64,000 nt of DNA from Amarolinea aalborgensis (lineage in GTDB: Bacteria > Chloroflexota > Anaerolineae > SSC4 > Amarolineaceae). Positions 28,969 to 37,327 of the stretch are shown piece after piece. Numbering within the stretch: the first letter of the stretch is position 1; each line of letters opens with the position of its first letter. Location of the stretch: NCBI RefSeq assembly GCF_900491745.1, contig NZ_UETR01000005.1, positions 124,001-188,000 on the forward strand, in the 5' to 3' direction. The position numbers and the translations under genes were made by a program. The notes below the pieces were generated by a model that made no database searches, was not told where the DNA came from, and worked only from the letters and a program-made list of their open reading frames with translations.

Positions 28969-29053
28969 GATCAAACCTTTCTTGATGGCGTCGGGGTGAA
29001 CGGCCATCGTGCAATACTGTGATCCATTGGGCTGCAATACGGGCGCGTTCATT

Positions 29054-29086
29054 AACCACCCAACAACCACCCAACAACCACCCAAC
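29054..29086. repeat. Three perfect tandem copies of an 11-bp unit
   Basis: The unit AACCACCCAAC is repeated three times without mismatch (29054-29064, 29065-29075, 29076-29086). It lies upstream of the C25 peptidase start, in its probable 5' region. It may be a slippage-prone tract or a set of phased binding sites one helical turn apart. Confidence 0.7.
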
Positions 29087-29176
29087 TCCTGTACGGCAAG
29101 ACGTTCATGCTCGATGAAGGAGACGACCCGCTTGCTGACAAATCCTGTCAGGGCCAAGACCAATTTAGCGGGGCAT

Positions 29177-29205
29177 TTGTCAAAGGGTTGAGCTTCGTGT
29201 ATAAT
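29177..29205 (+). promoter_or_regulatory. Consensus-like promoter for the FmdB-type gene
   Basis: TTGTCA at 29177-29182 is followed, after 17 bases, by a perfect TATAAT at 29200-29205. Transcription would start near 29212, about 70 bases before the FmdB-type ATG. It lies in the divergent region between that gene and the minus-strand C25 peptidase. Confidence 0.7.
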
Positions 29206-29279
29206 GACGCCCGTTTGTGACCTATTGGTACATGATGATAGCCAAACATAAATACTGGAATGAAGATGCGGAGTAGTCT

Positions 29280-29621
29280 ATGCCACTGTATGAGTACGAA
29301 TGTCGCAACTGCGGAATTCGCTTCGAGCGTCAGCAGCGCATGGTTGATGCTGCGCTAACGCTGTGCCCCGAATGTGGCGAAGATGCGCTGTTTCGGGTCA
29401 TTCAACCGGTAGGCATCATCTTCAAAGGCTCAGGCTTTTATGTCACAGATAATCGGGGCAAGAGCAGCACCGGCCCATCAACAGCAAAAAACGACGCCGC
29501 CAAAGAGACCAGCAAAGAAGCCGCCGCTGACGCCAAGAGCGACGCAAGCCAGGCCACTCATTCAAAGCCGGACAGCGGCCCAGCGCCCTCGACTCCAGCG
29601 CCGCAGCCGGCTCCTGGTTGA
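29280..29621 (+). CDS. FmdB-family zinc-ribbon protein
   Basis: Predicted protein of 113 residues. The N-terminus MPLYEYECRNCG, with CPECG about 30 residues later, forms the CxxC...CxxC zinc ribbon of the FmdB (putative regulatory protein) family. The PVGIIFKGSGFYVTD segment is also typical of that family. The tail (about 65-113) is low-complexity and rich in Ala, Lys, Ser and Pro, hence probably disordered. FmdB-like proteins are widespread small proteins, possibly regulators, without a firmly known function. GGAG precedes the ATG, and a consensus promoter lies about 75 bases upstream. A perfect hairpin closes the transcript. Confidence 0.85.
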   Translation: MPLYEYECRNCGIRFERQQRMVDAALTLCPECGEDALFRVIQPVGIIFKGSGFYVTDNRGKSSTGPSTAKNDAAKETSKEAAADAKSDASQATHSKPDSGPAPSTPAPQPAPG

Positions 29622-29670
29622 GTTGTTTGTGCGCGTTGGCGCACGCTTTCCATTAAAACTAGCACCGAAT

Positions 29671-29704
29671 TACAAGCCCCATGGCGTCGGCCATGGGGCT
29701 TGTA
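29671..29704. terminator. Perfect 14-bp hairpin between convergent genes
   Basis: Arms 29671-29684 and 29691-29704 (TACAAGCCCCATGG and its complement) pair perfectly around a 6-base loop. The hairpin lies between the FmdB-type gene (plus) and the gene ending at 29733 (minus), so it can end both transcripts. No T run follows on either side. Confidence 0.65.
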
Positions 29705-29732
29705 GTACGTATTCAGGGCGGCGACAACCGCT

Positions 29733-30032
29733 TTACAGTTGAAAGCGCCCACTGGCTTCGACGACCTTCTGCTGATAGTTGGTCACATAGTTGAGCAATT
29801 TGCTGTGCAGACGCTGCCAATCCTGGCTGTTCAGAATATGCTGCATCGTATCCAGGTCGTCGGTGACGCCGCCGGTCAGGATTTGCGGCCCTTTGCCGTA
29901 GATGGTATACCAGGCCTCCGTCGGTTGAATACCGAGGCGCATCAGCCCAGGGGCAAACTCCCGCACGATGAACTCAAAATACGGCTGCTCGCGCCCCATC
30001 TTGATATCCCAACTCATTAGCAGCTTAATCAT
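29733..30032 (-). CDS. Conserved-looking small protein of unknown function
   Basis: Predicted protein of 99 residues (MIKLLMSWDIKMGREQPYFE). The order of predicted strands and helices, a beta-strand start followed by a long amphipathic helix (FEFIVREFAPGLMRLGI), then a second strand (AWYTIYGKGPQILTGGV), suggests a small ferredoxin-like alpha/beta fold as in dimeric alpha-beta-barrel proteins. This is only a structural guess. The protein has no signal peptide and should be cytoplasmic. It is divergent from the membrane-protein gene at 30179 and convergent with the FmdB-type gene. Confidence 0.6.
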   Translation of the reverse strand: MIKLLMSWDIKMGREQPYFEFIVREFAPGLMRLGIQPTEAWYTIYGKGPQILTGGVTDDLDTMQHILNSQDWQRLHSKLLNYVTNYQQKVVEASGRFQL

Positions 30033-30178
30033 ATTTGTTCACCCATCTCTCACGTTGGCTCGGCAGCCGCATCAACCCAGGAACCATGCCGATTTCTCAA
30101 CGTTTACCTGAACGTAGATCAAACGTCTACCCACAGCAAACTCTCATCCAGCCATCGGTGCGGGAGCGAAAGCGTGCC

Positions 30179-32284
30179 ATGATAAATGATAGCATACCAG
30201 ATTCCAGGGCTTTAGGCAAGTTCCCTTTTTTGCACCGGCTGAACACGCTCGCCGCCGCCCGGCGCGCGCGACTCGCAGTGGGCAGTCTGCTGAACGTTGC
30301 GCTGCTTATCGTCCTGCTGTGGCCGTCGCATGTCATGGCCGCGCGGCGACCGCAAACAGCCGCGCCGGTAGACACTCTCTCGGCCAATGCCACGGTGACG
30401 ATTAGCCCGCGCACTAGCACCCGCATCCGTCTCGATGCGATGCGCGTCGATGTCGTCATCGCGCAGGATGACCAGGGCGCTTGGGCCGATATTACCACCT
30501 GGCTGCGCTTTCAGAATCCCCTCACGCGCACGCTCACCCTCGATGCGGTGGTGCAACGCGCAGATGGCACGCCGCCGCTCAAATCTCTGCAGCTGACGGT
30601 GGCCGATGTAAGCCAGCCGTTGACAGCCGATGGGGACTTCCGCTGGCGCTGGGCGACTCCGCTTGCCGGGCAGACGCGGCTTGAGGCCGTGCTGACCTAT
30701 CGGGTTGCGCTTGGCCAGGGCGCAGCCGGCCGCCTGCGCTACGAGACGGTGCGCGCGTGGGGCAGCATCGGAAGCGCACGCCTCACCGTGCGCTTCCCAG
30801 ACAAGCCAGATGCCGATCAACTGCTGTTTGTGCGCCCAAGCGGTTATGTCAATACGGACGCGGTCTTCACCTGGAGTTATGACAACGTCCCAGAGATCGC
30901 GCCGCTTGACCTGGCCTTTCTGACCACGCCCGTCTGGCGCCAACTGCGGCAAGCGCAGAAGGACGCGGCCGCGTCTGGAGCGACAGATGCCGCGCTGGCG
31001 CTTGGGCGTTTGTATGCCCGGCTGGCGCGCATTGAATCGCCGCAGAAAGCCTTCTTCGTGCACTACTACCCGCAAGCCATTGCGACGCTGGATCGCGCCT
31101 GGCAGGATGCGCCTGAACGCAGCGAAACCGCGCTGCTCTTGGCCGACCTCTATCAACAACAGGCTGACCGGGCCGCGACAGAGGACGAACAGGCGGCCTA
31201 TCGTGCGTTGGCGGCGGAGTTCTTGGCCGCGGCGCGACTCAAAGGCCCTCCCAATGCCGACCGCGACGCCGAATTGGCTGCGCTCTATCTTCAGTTAGCT
31301 GAGCGCGCGCAGCGCGGCGACGCGTGGACGTTGTGCGCCCAGTATTTGGACGCGCTCGACCAACTGCCCGCACCGGCGCGGGACGGACTGCCTGCCGATC
31401 GTGTGCTTGGCCTGCGCCAGTTTGTGGCGCTTGAACAGGCCATGCAGAAGATGCATGATGGCGACCTGGCCGCGGCGCGCGCCATCGTGGAGCAGATTTG
31501 GGGCGCAGCGGCGCTGACCGCGCCCGGCGCCAGGCGCGCCACCTTCAACGCCCAGGTGGCTGATGTGGCGCTGGAACGCGGGCGCCAGTTCATCACCATG
31601 ACACTGCCGCTGCGCCCCGCGCCTGAGACGGACGCGTTCGAGATGACACATGCCGCCCTTGCCAAACTCAACGCAGAATCAGGCGTCACCGCGCGCATCA
31701 CTGCCGCCAGCCCTGCGCCGATTTTACAAATGGTCATAGAATTCAGCCCGGATAGTGAATGGCAGGCGCGGCGCGACCAGCTGGCCGCCCAAGTCGCCGC
31801 CAACGCGGACCTGGCGTTGCTCCATGCCTTGCTGGCGTCGCCCACACCGGTCATGCAAGAGACCGAGTCCTTTTTCTGGCGCACGCGCCAGCTCAGCGAA
31901 ACGGTTGACTTACCGCAAGCACAGCGCGTATGGCTAGAACAAGCCGCGCGCTACCATCAGGCCATCAGCGCCCTGGCGCCCGAGCCAACAGGCAACGACG
32001 TCCTCACCTCGACGCTTTCCCTGGCGACCATTCAGCGCAGTCTCTGGGAAGAAGAGGCCGCCGCCTGGGAAGCCCTGGCGCACGCCAGCGAAGTGCGCTA
32101 TCGGCTGACCATGGACAGCGCCCAGCAGCCGGCCATTTCGCAGACTGCGGTCGGCCGGCCGGATCAGCCGCTGCACATCAGCCTGAGCGTGCGTGACTAT
32201 CGCGTGGAAACCGTGCTGGGAGCGGCGGCTGGCGTCATCCTGCTGACCCTGCTGGCGGCGTGGGCGTGGTGGCGCGCAGGTTAG
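30179..32284 (+). CDS. Large exported protein with N- and C-terminal membrane segments, paired with a transglutaminase
   Basis: The frame is open from 30035, but the ATG at 30179 gives a protein of 701 residues starting just before a charged region and a membrane segment (LLNVALLIVLLWPSHVMA). After this come a beta-rich domain (about 70-240; DVVIAQDDQGAWADITTWLR) and a long helical, Ala- and Gln-rich region (about 250-650). The protein ends with a second membrane segment (VLGAAAGVILLTLLAAWAWW) and two residues. The bulk is thus predicted outside the membrane, tethered at both ends. I recognise no enzyme motif. It lies 212 bases upstream of the TgpA-like transglutaminase gene in the same direction and may be its partner. 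The start is uncertain: GGGAG lies 14 bases upstream. Confidence 0.6.
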   Translation: MINDSIPDSRALGKFPFLHRLNTLAAARRARLAVGSLLNVALLIVLLWPSHVMAARRPQTAAPVDTLSANATVTISPRTSTRIRLDAMRVDVVIAQDDQGAWADITTWLRFQNPLTRTLTLDAVVQRADGTPPLKSLQLTVADVSQPLTADGDFRWRWATPLAGQTRLEAVLTYRVALGQGAAGRLRYETVRAWGSIGSARLTVRFPDKPDADQLLFVRPSGYVNTDAVFTWSYDNVPEIAPLDLAFLTTPVWRQLRQAQKDAAASGATDAALALGRLYARLARIESPQKAFFVHYYPQAIATLDRAWQDAPERSETALLLADLYQQQADRAATEDEQAAYRALAAEFLAAARLKGPPNADRDAELAALYLQLAERAQRGDAWTLCAQYLDALDQLPAPARDGLPADRVLGLRQFVALEQAMQKMHDGDLAAARAIVEQIWGAAALTAPGARRATFNAQVADVALERGRQFITMTLPLRPAPETDAFEMTHAALAKLNAESGVTARITAASPAPILQMVIEFSPDSEWQARRDQLAAQVAANADLALLHALLASPTPVMQETESFFWRTRQLSETVDLPQAQRVWLEQAARYHQAISALAPEPTGNDVLTSTLSLATIQRSLWEEEAAAWEALAHASEVRYRLTMDSAQQPAISQTAVGRPDQPLHISLSVRDYRVETVLGAAAGVILLTLLAAWAWWRAG

Positions 32285-32496
32285 ATGAGAAAAAGATGAA
32301 GAAGTGATTAGACTTTCGGCGCGACGACCGAGACCGTAGGGCATCGTACTTACGATTAGTAAGGCCTGGCGGTAGACTATGAGGCGAGCAGGTGCGAACT
32401 GCGCCTTTTCCTGAGGCGGACAGGCGAGGCCCATTCCCGTTTGCCGCACCCATGACGAGTGAAGCGAAGCCAGTCAACCGCAACGAGAGAACACAA

Positions 32497-34890
32497 ATGC
32501 AAGCACCAGCAAATTTGACTTTACGCCCATCGCCCGAAGCCTCCATCCTGGACGAGAACCAACGAACGGCAATTCATGTCAGCGGGGGATGGGTGGCCTT
32601 TGTGCTTTTGACCATCATGGTTCTCAGTCTGGCCTGGGCAGTCGCCGCGGCCGGCTGGGCCGCTGGCTTGTCTATTTTGCAGTGGGCGGCGCTGGGCGGC
32701 GTCCTGGCCGGCGCTGGCTTGGCGCTGACGCGTTGGCCGGGCGCATTTGGCCGCCTCTACGCCCTCATTGTGGGCACGGCGTGGGTCATCGTTCTCACAT
32801 CGTCGCTCATCATCTCCGACCTGACCATGTTCGAAAAAGTGCAGTACATCTGGCATCAGCTCTACCTCTGGACAGAGGGCGCGCTGTCCGGTAAACCAAT
32901 TGCCAACAACCTGGTGTTCGTACTACAGGTGGCCTTTCTCAGTTGGTGGCTTGGCTACCTGGCAGCGTGGGCCATTTTTCGCCAGGGCCGCGTATGGCGA
33001 GCGGTCATTCCCGTGGGTCTGGCGATGCTGGTCAACGGCTATTACGGCCCCAGCCATTTGCGCACCTATCTGCTCATCTTCCTCGTCAGCGCGCTCCTCT
33101 TGATTGTGCGCGCCAATCTGACGCGCCAGGAGGAGGAATGGCAGGAGACGGGCATTCGCTACGCCAGTGACATTGGCGTGGATTTTCTGCGCGATGGCGC
33201 CATCTTTACGGTGCTGGTCATTCTGATGGCGTGGGTGACGCCAACCGCGGCCGCCGGCGGGCAGTTAAGTCCGCTGATGAGACCCCTGGAGCGGCCGTGG
33301 GAAACGGTGCGCCAGGAATGGGGGCGCCTGTTTAGTTCACTGAACTACCAGCCCAGTTCACTCGCCAGCGCCTTTGGCCGCAGCATGACGCTTTCCGGTC
33401 CGCGCACCCTGGGCAACAACGTGGTGATGGACATCAAAGCGCCCAATGGCAACTACTGGCGCGGCGTCACCTTCGATACGTACAATGGCCGTCAGTGGAT
33501 CAACAATGATGCGGATGCCATCGCCATCGGCAAGGATGAGCCGATCACGGCGCCGACATACAGTGCACGCCGCGTGATCACGCAGACCGTGACCACCTAC
33601 CTGCGCGGGGAATCGGTCCTCTTTGCCGCGCCGCAGCCGATTGGCGCGGAAGTGGCAGGCAGCGCGGATGTAACTTACATCCCAAACCAACAGGCCGGCG
33701 GGCAGCCAGCGAGCGCTGGCCGTCAGCCGACAAACGAGGCGCAGCCCGTGGACATCTCGCGTATGCGCAGCCGCCAGCAGTTCAAAGAGGGAAGTTCCTA
33801 TCAGGTGGTTTCAGCCATTAGCACAGCCGATGAGCGTTCACTGCGCCAGGCCGGCGTGCTCTACCCGGCCTACGTAAGCCAGCGTTATTTGCAGTTACCG
33901 GAAGACCTGTCGCCGCGCATCAAGGCGCTGGCGGCCGAGCTGACGGCCAACGCGGCCAACCCATACGACAAGGCCGTGATTCTGGAGCAGTTCCTGCGCA
34001 CCGAGATCAAATACAATGAAAAAATCGCGGCGCCGCCGGCTGACGTGGATCCGATTGACTACGTGCTGTTCGTGACAAAAGAAGGCTACTGCGATTACTA
34101 CGCCTCGGCGATGACGGTGATGGCGCGCAGCCTCGGCATACCGGCGCGTTTCGTCGCTGGTTACTCGCAGGGCGACTACGAGGCAGAGACGGGCGTTTAC
34201 CGGGTGCGCGAAGCGAATGCACATTCCTGGGTGGAAGTCTACTTCCCCAACTACGGTTGGATCGAATTCGAGCCAACTGCGGCCCAGCCGAGCATCGTGC
34301 GTCCAGCGCAGCCATCCACGCCCACCGATGCAGAAAAGGCGGCGGAAGAGGCTGCACAGAAAGACGCGCGGGATCTGCGCTCAGAAGAAAACAAGTTTGG
34401 CGAGGGTGAGGATGTGCCAGGCGGCGACCTGCCGGCTGGGCAGACGCTTGCCAGTCTACCGATCGCTGGTCAGATTGGCGTGGGGATCGCGCTCTTAGCC
34501 GTGATGGCCGCGGCCATCGTGCTCCTATCCCGCCGTGCACGCACGCGCCAGCCGGCTGTCCTGCCGCCAGATATGACGCTGCGCATCTACGAACGGCTCG
34601 ACCGTTGGGCGACACGCGTCGGGCTGGGCCGTCGCGTCTCACAAACGCCGTATGAGCATACGGGTATGCTGATCGAAGCCCTGCCGGAAGGCGCAGCGCC
34701 CATTCGCCGCATCACCGATCTCTATGTACAAGAGTGCTTCAGCCCGGTCGCCGTCACCGCGCGCGATCTGCAAGCGCTGTTCGCCGATTGGCAGTCGCTG
34801 CAGCCCATTCTGCGCCGCTATTGGAGCGACTACCAGAGCAAGCTGCCGCTGCAGAAGCGCGTCCCCAGCCTGCGCCGTCGCAACCGATAG
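32497..34890 (+). CDS. TgpA-like membrane transglutaminase-fold protein
   Basis: Predicted protein of 797 residues from the ATG at 32497 (an upstream in-frame ATG at 32452 is possible). The N-terminal ~200 residues contain about six membrane segments (GWVAFVLLTIMVLSLAWAV, FGRLYALIVGTAWVIVLTSS), as in DUF3488/TgpA proteins. An extracytoplasmic transglutaminase-like core follows, with the catalytic-type Cys in EGYCDYYASAMTVMARSLG, the motif GIPARFVAGYSQGDY, His in NAHSWVEVYFPNYGW and the EFEPT segment at the third triad position (Glu rather than Asp, as in many bacterial members). A further membrane segment (IAGQIGVGIALLAVMAAAIVLL) and a basic cytoplasmic tail (DUF4129-like) close it. It may crosslink or cleave proteins or peptidoglycan outside the membrane. 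Its partner is probably the preceding gene. Confidence 0.85.
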   Translation: MQAPANLTLRPSPEASILDENQRTAIHVSGGWVAFVLLTIMVLSLAWAVAAAGWAAGLSILQWAALGGVLAGAGLALTRWPGAFGRLYALIVGTAWVIVLTSSLIISDLTMFEKVQYIWHQLYLWTEGALSGKPIANNLVFVLQVAFLSWWLGYLAAWAIFRQGRVWRAVIPVGLAMLVNGYYGPSHLRTYLLIFLVSALLLIVRANLTRQEEEWQETGIRYASDIGVDFLRDGAIFTVLVILMAWVTPTAAAGGQLSPLMRPLERPWETVRQEWGRLFSSLNYQPSSLASAFGRSMTLSGPRTLGNNVVMDIKAPNGNYWRGVTFDTYNGRQWINNDADAIAIGKDEPITAPTYSARRVITQTVTTYLRGESVLFAAPQPIGAEVAGSADVTYIPNQQAGGQPASAGRQPTNEAQPVDISRMRSRQQFKEGSSYQVVSAISTADERSLRQAGVLYPAYVSQRYLQLPEDLSPRIKALAAELTANAANPYDKAVILEQFLRTEIKYNEKIAAPPADVDPIDYVLFVTKEGYCDYYASAMTVMARSLGIPARFVAGYSQGDYEAETGVYRVREANAHSWVEVYFPNYGWIEFEPTAAQPSIVRPAQPSTPTDAEKAAEEAAQKDARDLRSEENKFGEGEDVPGGDLPAGQTLASLPIAGQIGVGIALLAVMAAAIVLLSRRARTRQPAVLPPDMTLRIYERLDRWATRVGLGRRVSQTPYEHTGMLIEALPEGAAPIRRITDLYVQECFSPVAVTARDLQALFADWQSLQPILRRYWSDYQSKLPLQKRVPSLRRRNR

Positions 34891-34902
34891 GTTGGTCGCA
34901 GC

Positions 34903-35562
34903 TCAGGTTTGCTTGCACTCCAAGAGGATCACCTGGGTTTCCTCCGGTAAGTCGGCCGCAGTGATCTTGAGCATTTCCTGCACCGGGGGTTCGGGAAGGC
35001 CCATGGCCTTGAGGAATTTCTCCACCGGATCCAGTTTTCCGGTATAGAGCGGCGTCTGGTAGTGCATCGGGATCACAATGCTCGGCTCCAGCAGGCTGAT
35101 GACTTCGGCCGCGCGCGCGGCGTCGAGCGCGGCGCCTCCACCCACGGGCACCAGCAAAACATCCACTTTTGGCATGGCTTCCACCTGGGCCTGCGTTGGA
35201 ATCTGCCCCAGGTCGCCCAGGTGACAAACCGTCAGTTTGTCGAATTCAAAAACAAAAATCGTATTGTGCTCGGGCAGCGACGGTTGGTCGTTCTTCTCCT
35301 GCTTGGCGGCCGCGTGCAGCGTGGAGACGCCGGTGATAAAAATCCCGCCAATCTCATACTCGCCAGGTCCCGTCAGAACCATTGGCTCCCCTTTGATAGC
35401 TTGTTGACTGTTGTGCCCAGGCGCATCGTGACTGACCGTCACGACGTCGGCGCGCAAACGCGGCAATGTGTAACCGATTGATTTGTCATACGGATCGGTC
35501 ACGATCGTTGTCTGTCGCTCGCGCAGGCGAAAACAAGAATGACCGTACCAGGTGATTTCCAT
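34903..35562 (-). CDS. Metallo-beta-lactamase-fold metal-dependent hydrolase (UPF0173/UlaG-like)
   Basis: Predicted protein of 219 residues. It starts MEITWYGHSCFRL, the typical opening of the UPF0173/UlaG-like beta-lactamase-fold group. Metal-binding motifs follow: VSHDAPGHN (reduced HxHxDH-like site), GPGEYEI, VCHLGDLG (Asp ligand) and IPMHYQTP (last His). The reaction cannot be assigned; relatives hydrolyse phosphodiesters or lactones. It is convergent with the transglutaminase gene (12 bases between stops) and divergent from the suf operon. Confidence 0.85.
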   Translation of the reverse strand: MEITWYGHSCFRLRERQTTIVTDPYDKSIGYTLPRLRADVVTVSHDAPGHNSQQAIKGEPMVLTGPGEYEIGGIFITGVSTLHAAAKQEKNDQPSLPEHNTIFVFEFDKLTVCHLGDLGQIPTQAQVEAMPKVDVLLVPVGGGAALDAARAAEVISLLEPSIVIPMHYQTPLYTGKLDPVEKFLKAMGLPEPPVQEMLKITAADLPEETQVILLECKQT

Positions 35563-35664
35563 GTGCGTGAGTCCTCCTCATCAGCAATCAACCGCTATTA
35601 TACCCGAAGATGGGTCAAAAGAAAAAACGTTCTAGATGGAATCTAGTAATTTTAACAGATAGAT

Positions 35665-35693
35665 TTGACAAAATTGTCTAAAGAGGTTACAAT
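35665..35693 (+). promoter_or_regulatory. Consensus promoter of the suf operon with an overlapping dyad
   Basis: TTGACA (35665-35670) and TACAAT (35688-35693) are separated by 17 bases, an almost ideal sigma-70-type promoter. The sequence GACAA-AA-TTGTC (35667-35678) overlaps the -35 box as a 5-2-5 dyad, and flanking TTAAC (35652-35656) and GGTTAC (35685-35690) extend the inverted symmetry. I infer that the SufR-like repressor encoded just downstream binds here and represses its own operon when it carries an Fe-S cluster, as described for cyanobacterial SufR. Confidence 0.7.
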
Positions 35694-35735
35694 CGGGCTG
35701 TGAGCAGAGCAACGCCATACGAAAGGAGCCAATAG

Positions 35736-36404
35736 ATGGCCTTACTGCGAGCCTTACAAGACAGCCCAGCCGGCCATATCGTCGAGATTTTGCAGCGGAA
35801 TGGCCCGTTGAGTATCAAGGAAATCGAAGAACGAGTCGGCGTGACCAAGACAGCCGTGCGCCAACAGTTGACCAGTTTGATGGCCGACGGTATGGTGGCG
35901 ACGCGTCTGGTGCGCGAAGGTGTGGGGCGTCCCCATTACGTCTATCTCCTGACCGATAAGGCGCGCGAGGTCTTCGCTGACTACTGCGACGAACTGGTGA
36001 TGTCGCTCTATGAGGAGTTGCTGGCCGAAGTCGGCCCCGCGCAGGTTGCCGTGCTGCTCAATCGCGTGGGCAGCCGCCTGGCGACGAAGTATGATCAGCC
36101 ATTGCGCGGCAGCCGCCTGGGCGAGCGCGTGCGGTCGTTGGCCTCCGCCCTGGACGACAAGGGCATCCTGACCGATCTGCACTCGACGAGCAGCGGCTTC
36201 ATTTTGAAATCGTACAACTGTCCGTATCATGAGCTGGCGCAGGAGCACCGTGAGATCTGCCAAATGGAGCAGACGATGATGTCCGAAGTGCTGGCGGCGA
36301 ATGTCGAACTCACACAGTGTATGATGGACGGCCACCGCGGCTGCGAATTCACGGTGTTGCCCAGGTCGTCCGCGATTCAACTTGATACGCAGATTGCGAA
36401 CTGA
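35736..36404 (+). CDS. sufR: SufR-like iron-sulfur-sensing transcriptional repressor
   Basis: Predicted protein of 222 residues. Residues about 12-75 form a winged helix (LSIKEIEERVGVTKTAVRQQ, GRPHYVYLLTDKA) of the DeoR/ArsR-like group. The C-terminal half carries four cysteines, Cys162, Cys175, Cys195 and Cys203 (NCPYH, EICQM, TQCMM, RGCEF), placed as in SufR/IscR-like sensors that bind an Fe-S cluster. Family knowledge: cluster-loaded SufR represses suf genes, and loss of the cluster under iron limitation or oxidative stress derepresses them. AAAGGAG precedes the ATG. It is the first gene of the suf operon, 49 bases before sufC, under a promoter with an overlapping dyad. Confidence 0.85.
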   Translation: MALLRALQDSPAGHIVEILQRNGPLSIKEIEERVGVTKTAVRQQLTSLMADGMVATRLVREGVGRPHYVYLLTDKAREVFADYCDELVMSLYEELLAEVGPAQVAVLLNRVGSRLATKYDQPLRGSRLGERVRSLASALDDKGILTDLHSTSSGFILKSYNCPYHELAQEHREICQMEQTMMSEVLAANVELTQCMMDGHRGCEFTVLPRSSAIQLDTQIAN

Positions 36405-36453
36405 ACGAAACAAGAAACGTAACGAATCAAAGAAAGGGGCTTTTTTGCCACAT

Positions 36454-37302
36454 ATGACGTCCGAATTAGTCATCAAAGATTTGCATGTAACCGTCAAAGA
36501 CAAGGAAATTCTCAAGGGTGTCAACTTGACAGTGCGTCAGGGCGAGACGCATGCCCTGATGGGCCCGAATGGTTCCGGTAAGAGCACCCTGGCCTATGCC
36601 ATCATGGGCCATCCGCATTACGTGGTCACCGAGGGAGACATTTTGCTGGATGGCGTGAGTGTGCTGGAGATGGAGCCTGACGAACGCGCCAAGGCTGGGC
36701 TTTTCCTCGCTTTTCAGTATCCCACGGCCATTCCAGGTGTGAGCCTGGCCAATTTCCTGCGCACCGCCGTGAGCAACGTACGTGGTCACACCGCGAAGGC
36801 CAAGGCCGAAGCCGCGGCCAACAACGGCAACGGCCATGCCAAACCCATCGGCTCAGAACTGATGCCGATGAAAGAATTCCGCAAGGACATGCGCGAGAAA
36901 ATGGCGTTGTTGGGGATTGAGTCTTCTTTCGCCAATCGCTATCTCAACGATGGTTTCTCGGGCGGCGAGAAGAAGCGCGTGGAAATTCTGCAGATGGCAA
37001 TGCTTAGCCCCAAAATTGCCGTCCTTGACGAGACCGACTCTGGCCTTGACATTGACGCGCTGCGCACCGTCGCCGAAGGCGTCAGCAAACTGATTGGCCC
37101 CAACATGGGCGCGCTGGTGATCACCCACTACCAACGCTTGCTGAACTACATCAAACCGGAATTCGTGCATGTGTTCTTCAACGGCCGCATTGTGCTCTCA
37201 GGCGGGCCCGAGCTGGCTTTGGACCTGGAGTCGCGTGGCTATGACTGGGTGCGCGAGCGCTTCGGCGAAGATATCGCCGCGTACCTGACGCATCACGACT
37301 AA
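36454..37302 (+). CDS. sufC: Fe-S cluster assembly ATPase SufC
   Basis: Predicted protein of 282 residues from the ATG at 36454 (TSELVIKDLHVTVKDKEILKG). ABC ATPase motifs are complete: Walker A GPNGSGKST, Q-loop LAFQYPTAIPG, signature FSGGEKKR, Walker B IAVLDETDSGLDID and switch His in VITHYQR. SufC drives the SufBCD scaffold. Compared with typical SufC (about 250 residues) there is an insertion of about 25 residues after the Q-loop region, rich in Ala, Lys and Asn (HTAKAKAEAAANNGNGHA). The frame extends 24 codons upstream into the sufR end, but the SufC fold begins at this Met. The best ribosome-binding site (GAAAGGGG) is unusually far, about 15 bases. Confidence 0.92.
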   Translation: MTSELVIKDLHVTVKDKEILKGVNLTVRQGETHALMGPNGSGKSTLAYAIMGHPHYVVTEGDILLDGVSVLEMEPDERAKAGLFLAFQYPTAIPGVSLANFLRTAVSNVRGHTAKAKAEAAANNGNGHAKPIGSELMPMKEFRKDMREKMALLGIESSFANRYLNDGFSGGEKKRVEILQMAMLSPKIAVLDETDSGLDIDALRTVAEGVSKLIGPNMGALVITHYQRLLNYIKPEFVHVFFNGRIVLSGGPELALDLESRGYDWVRERFGEDIAAYLTHHD

Positions 37303-37327
37303 TTCTAATCAGAGAGAGGTTTTACCG

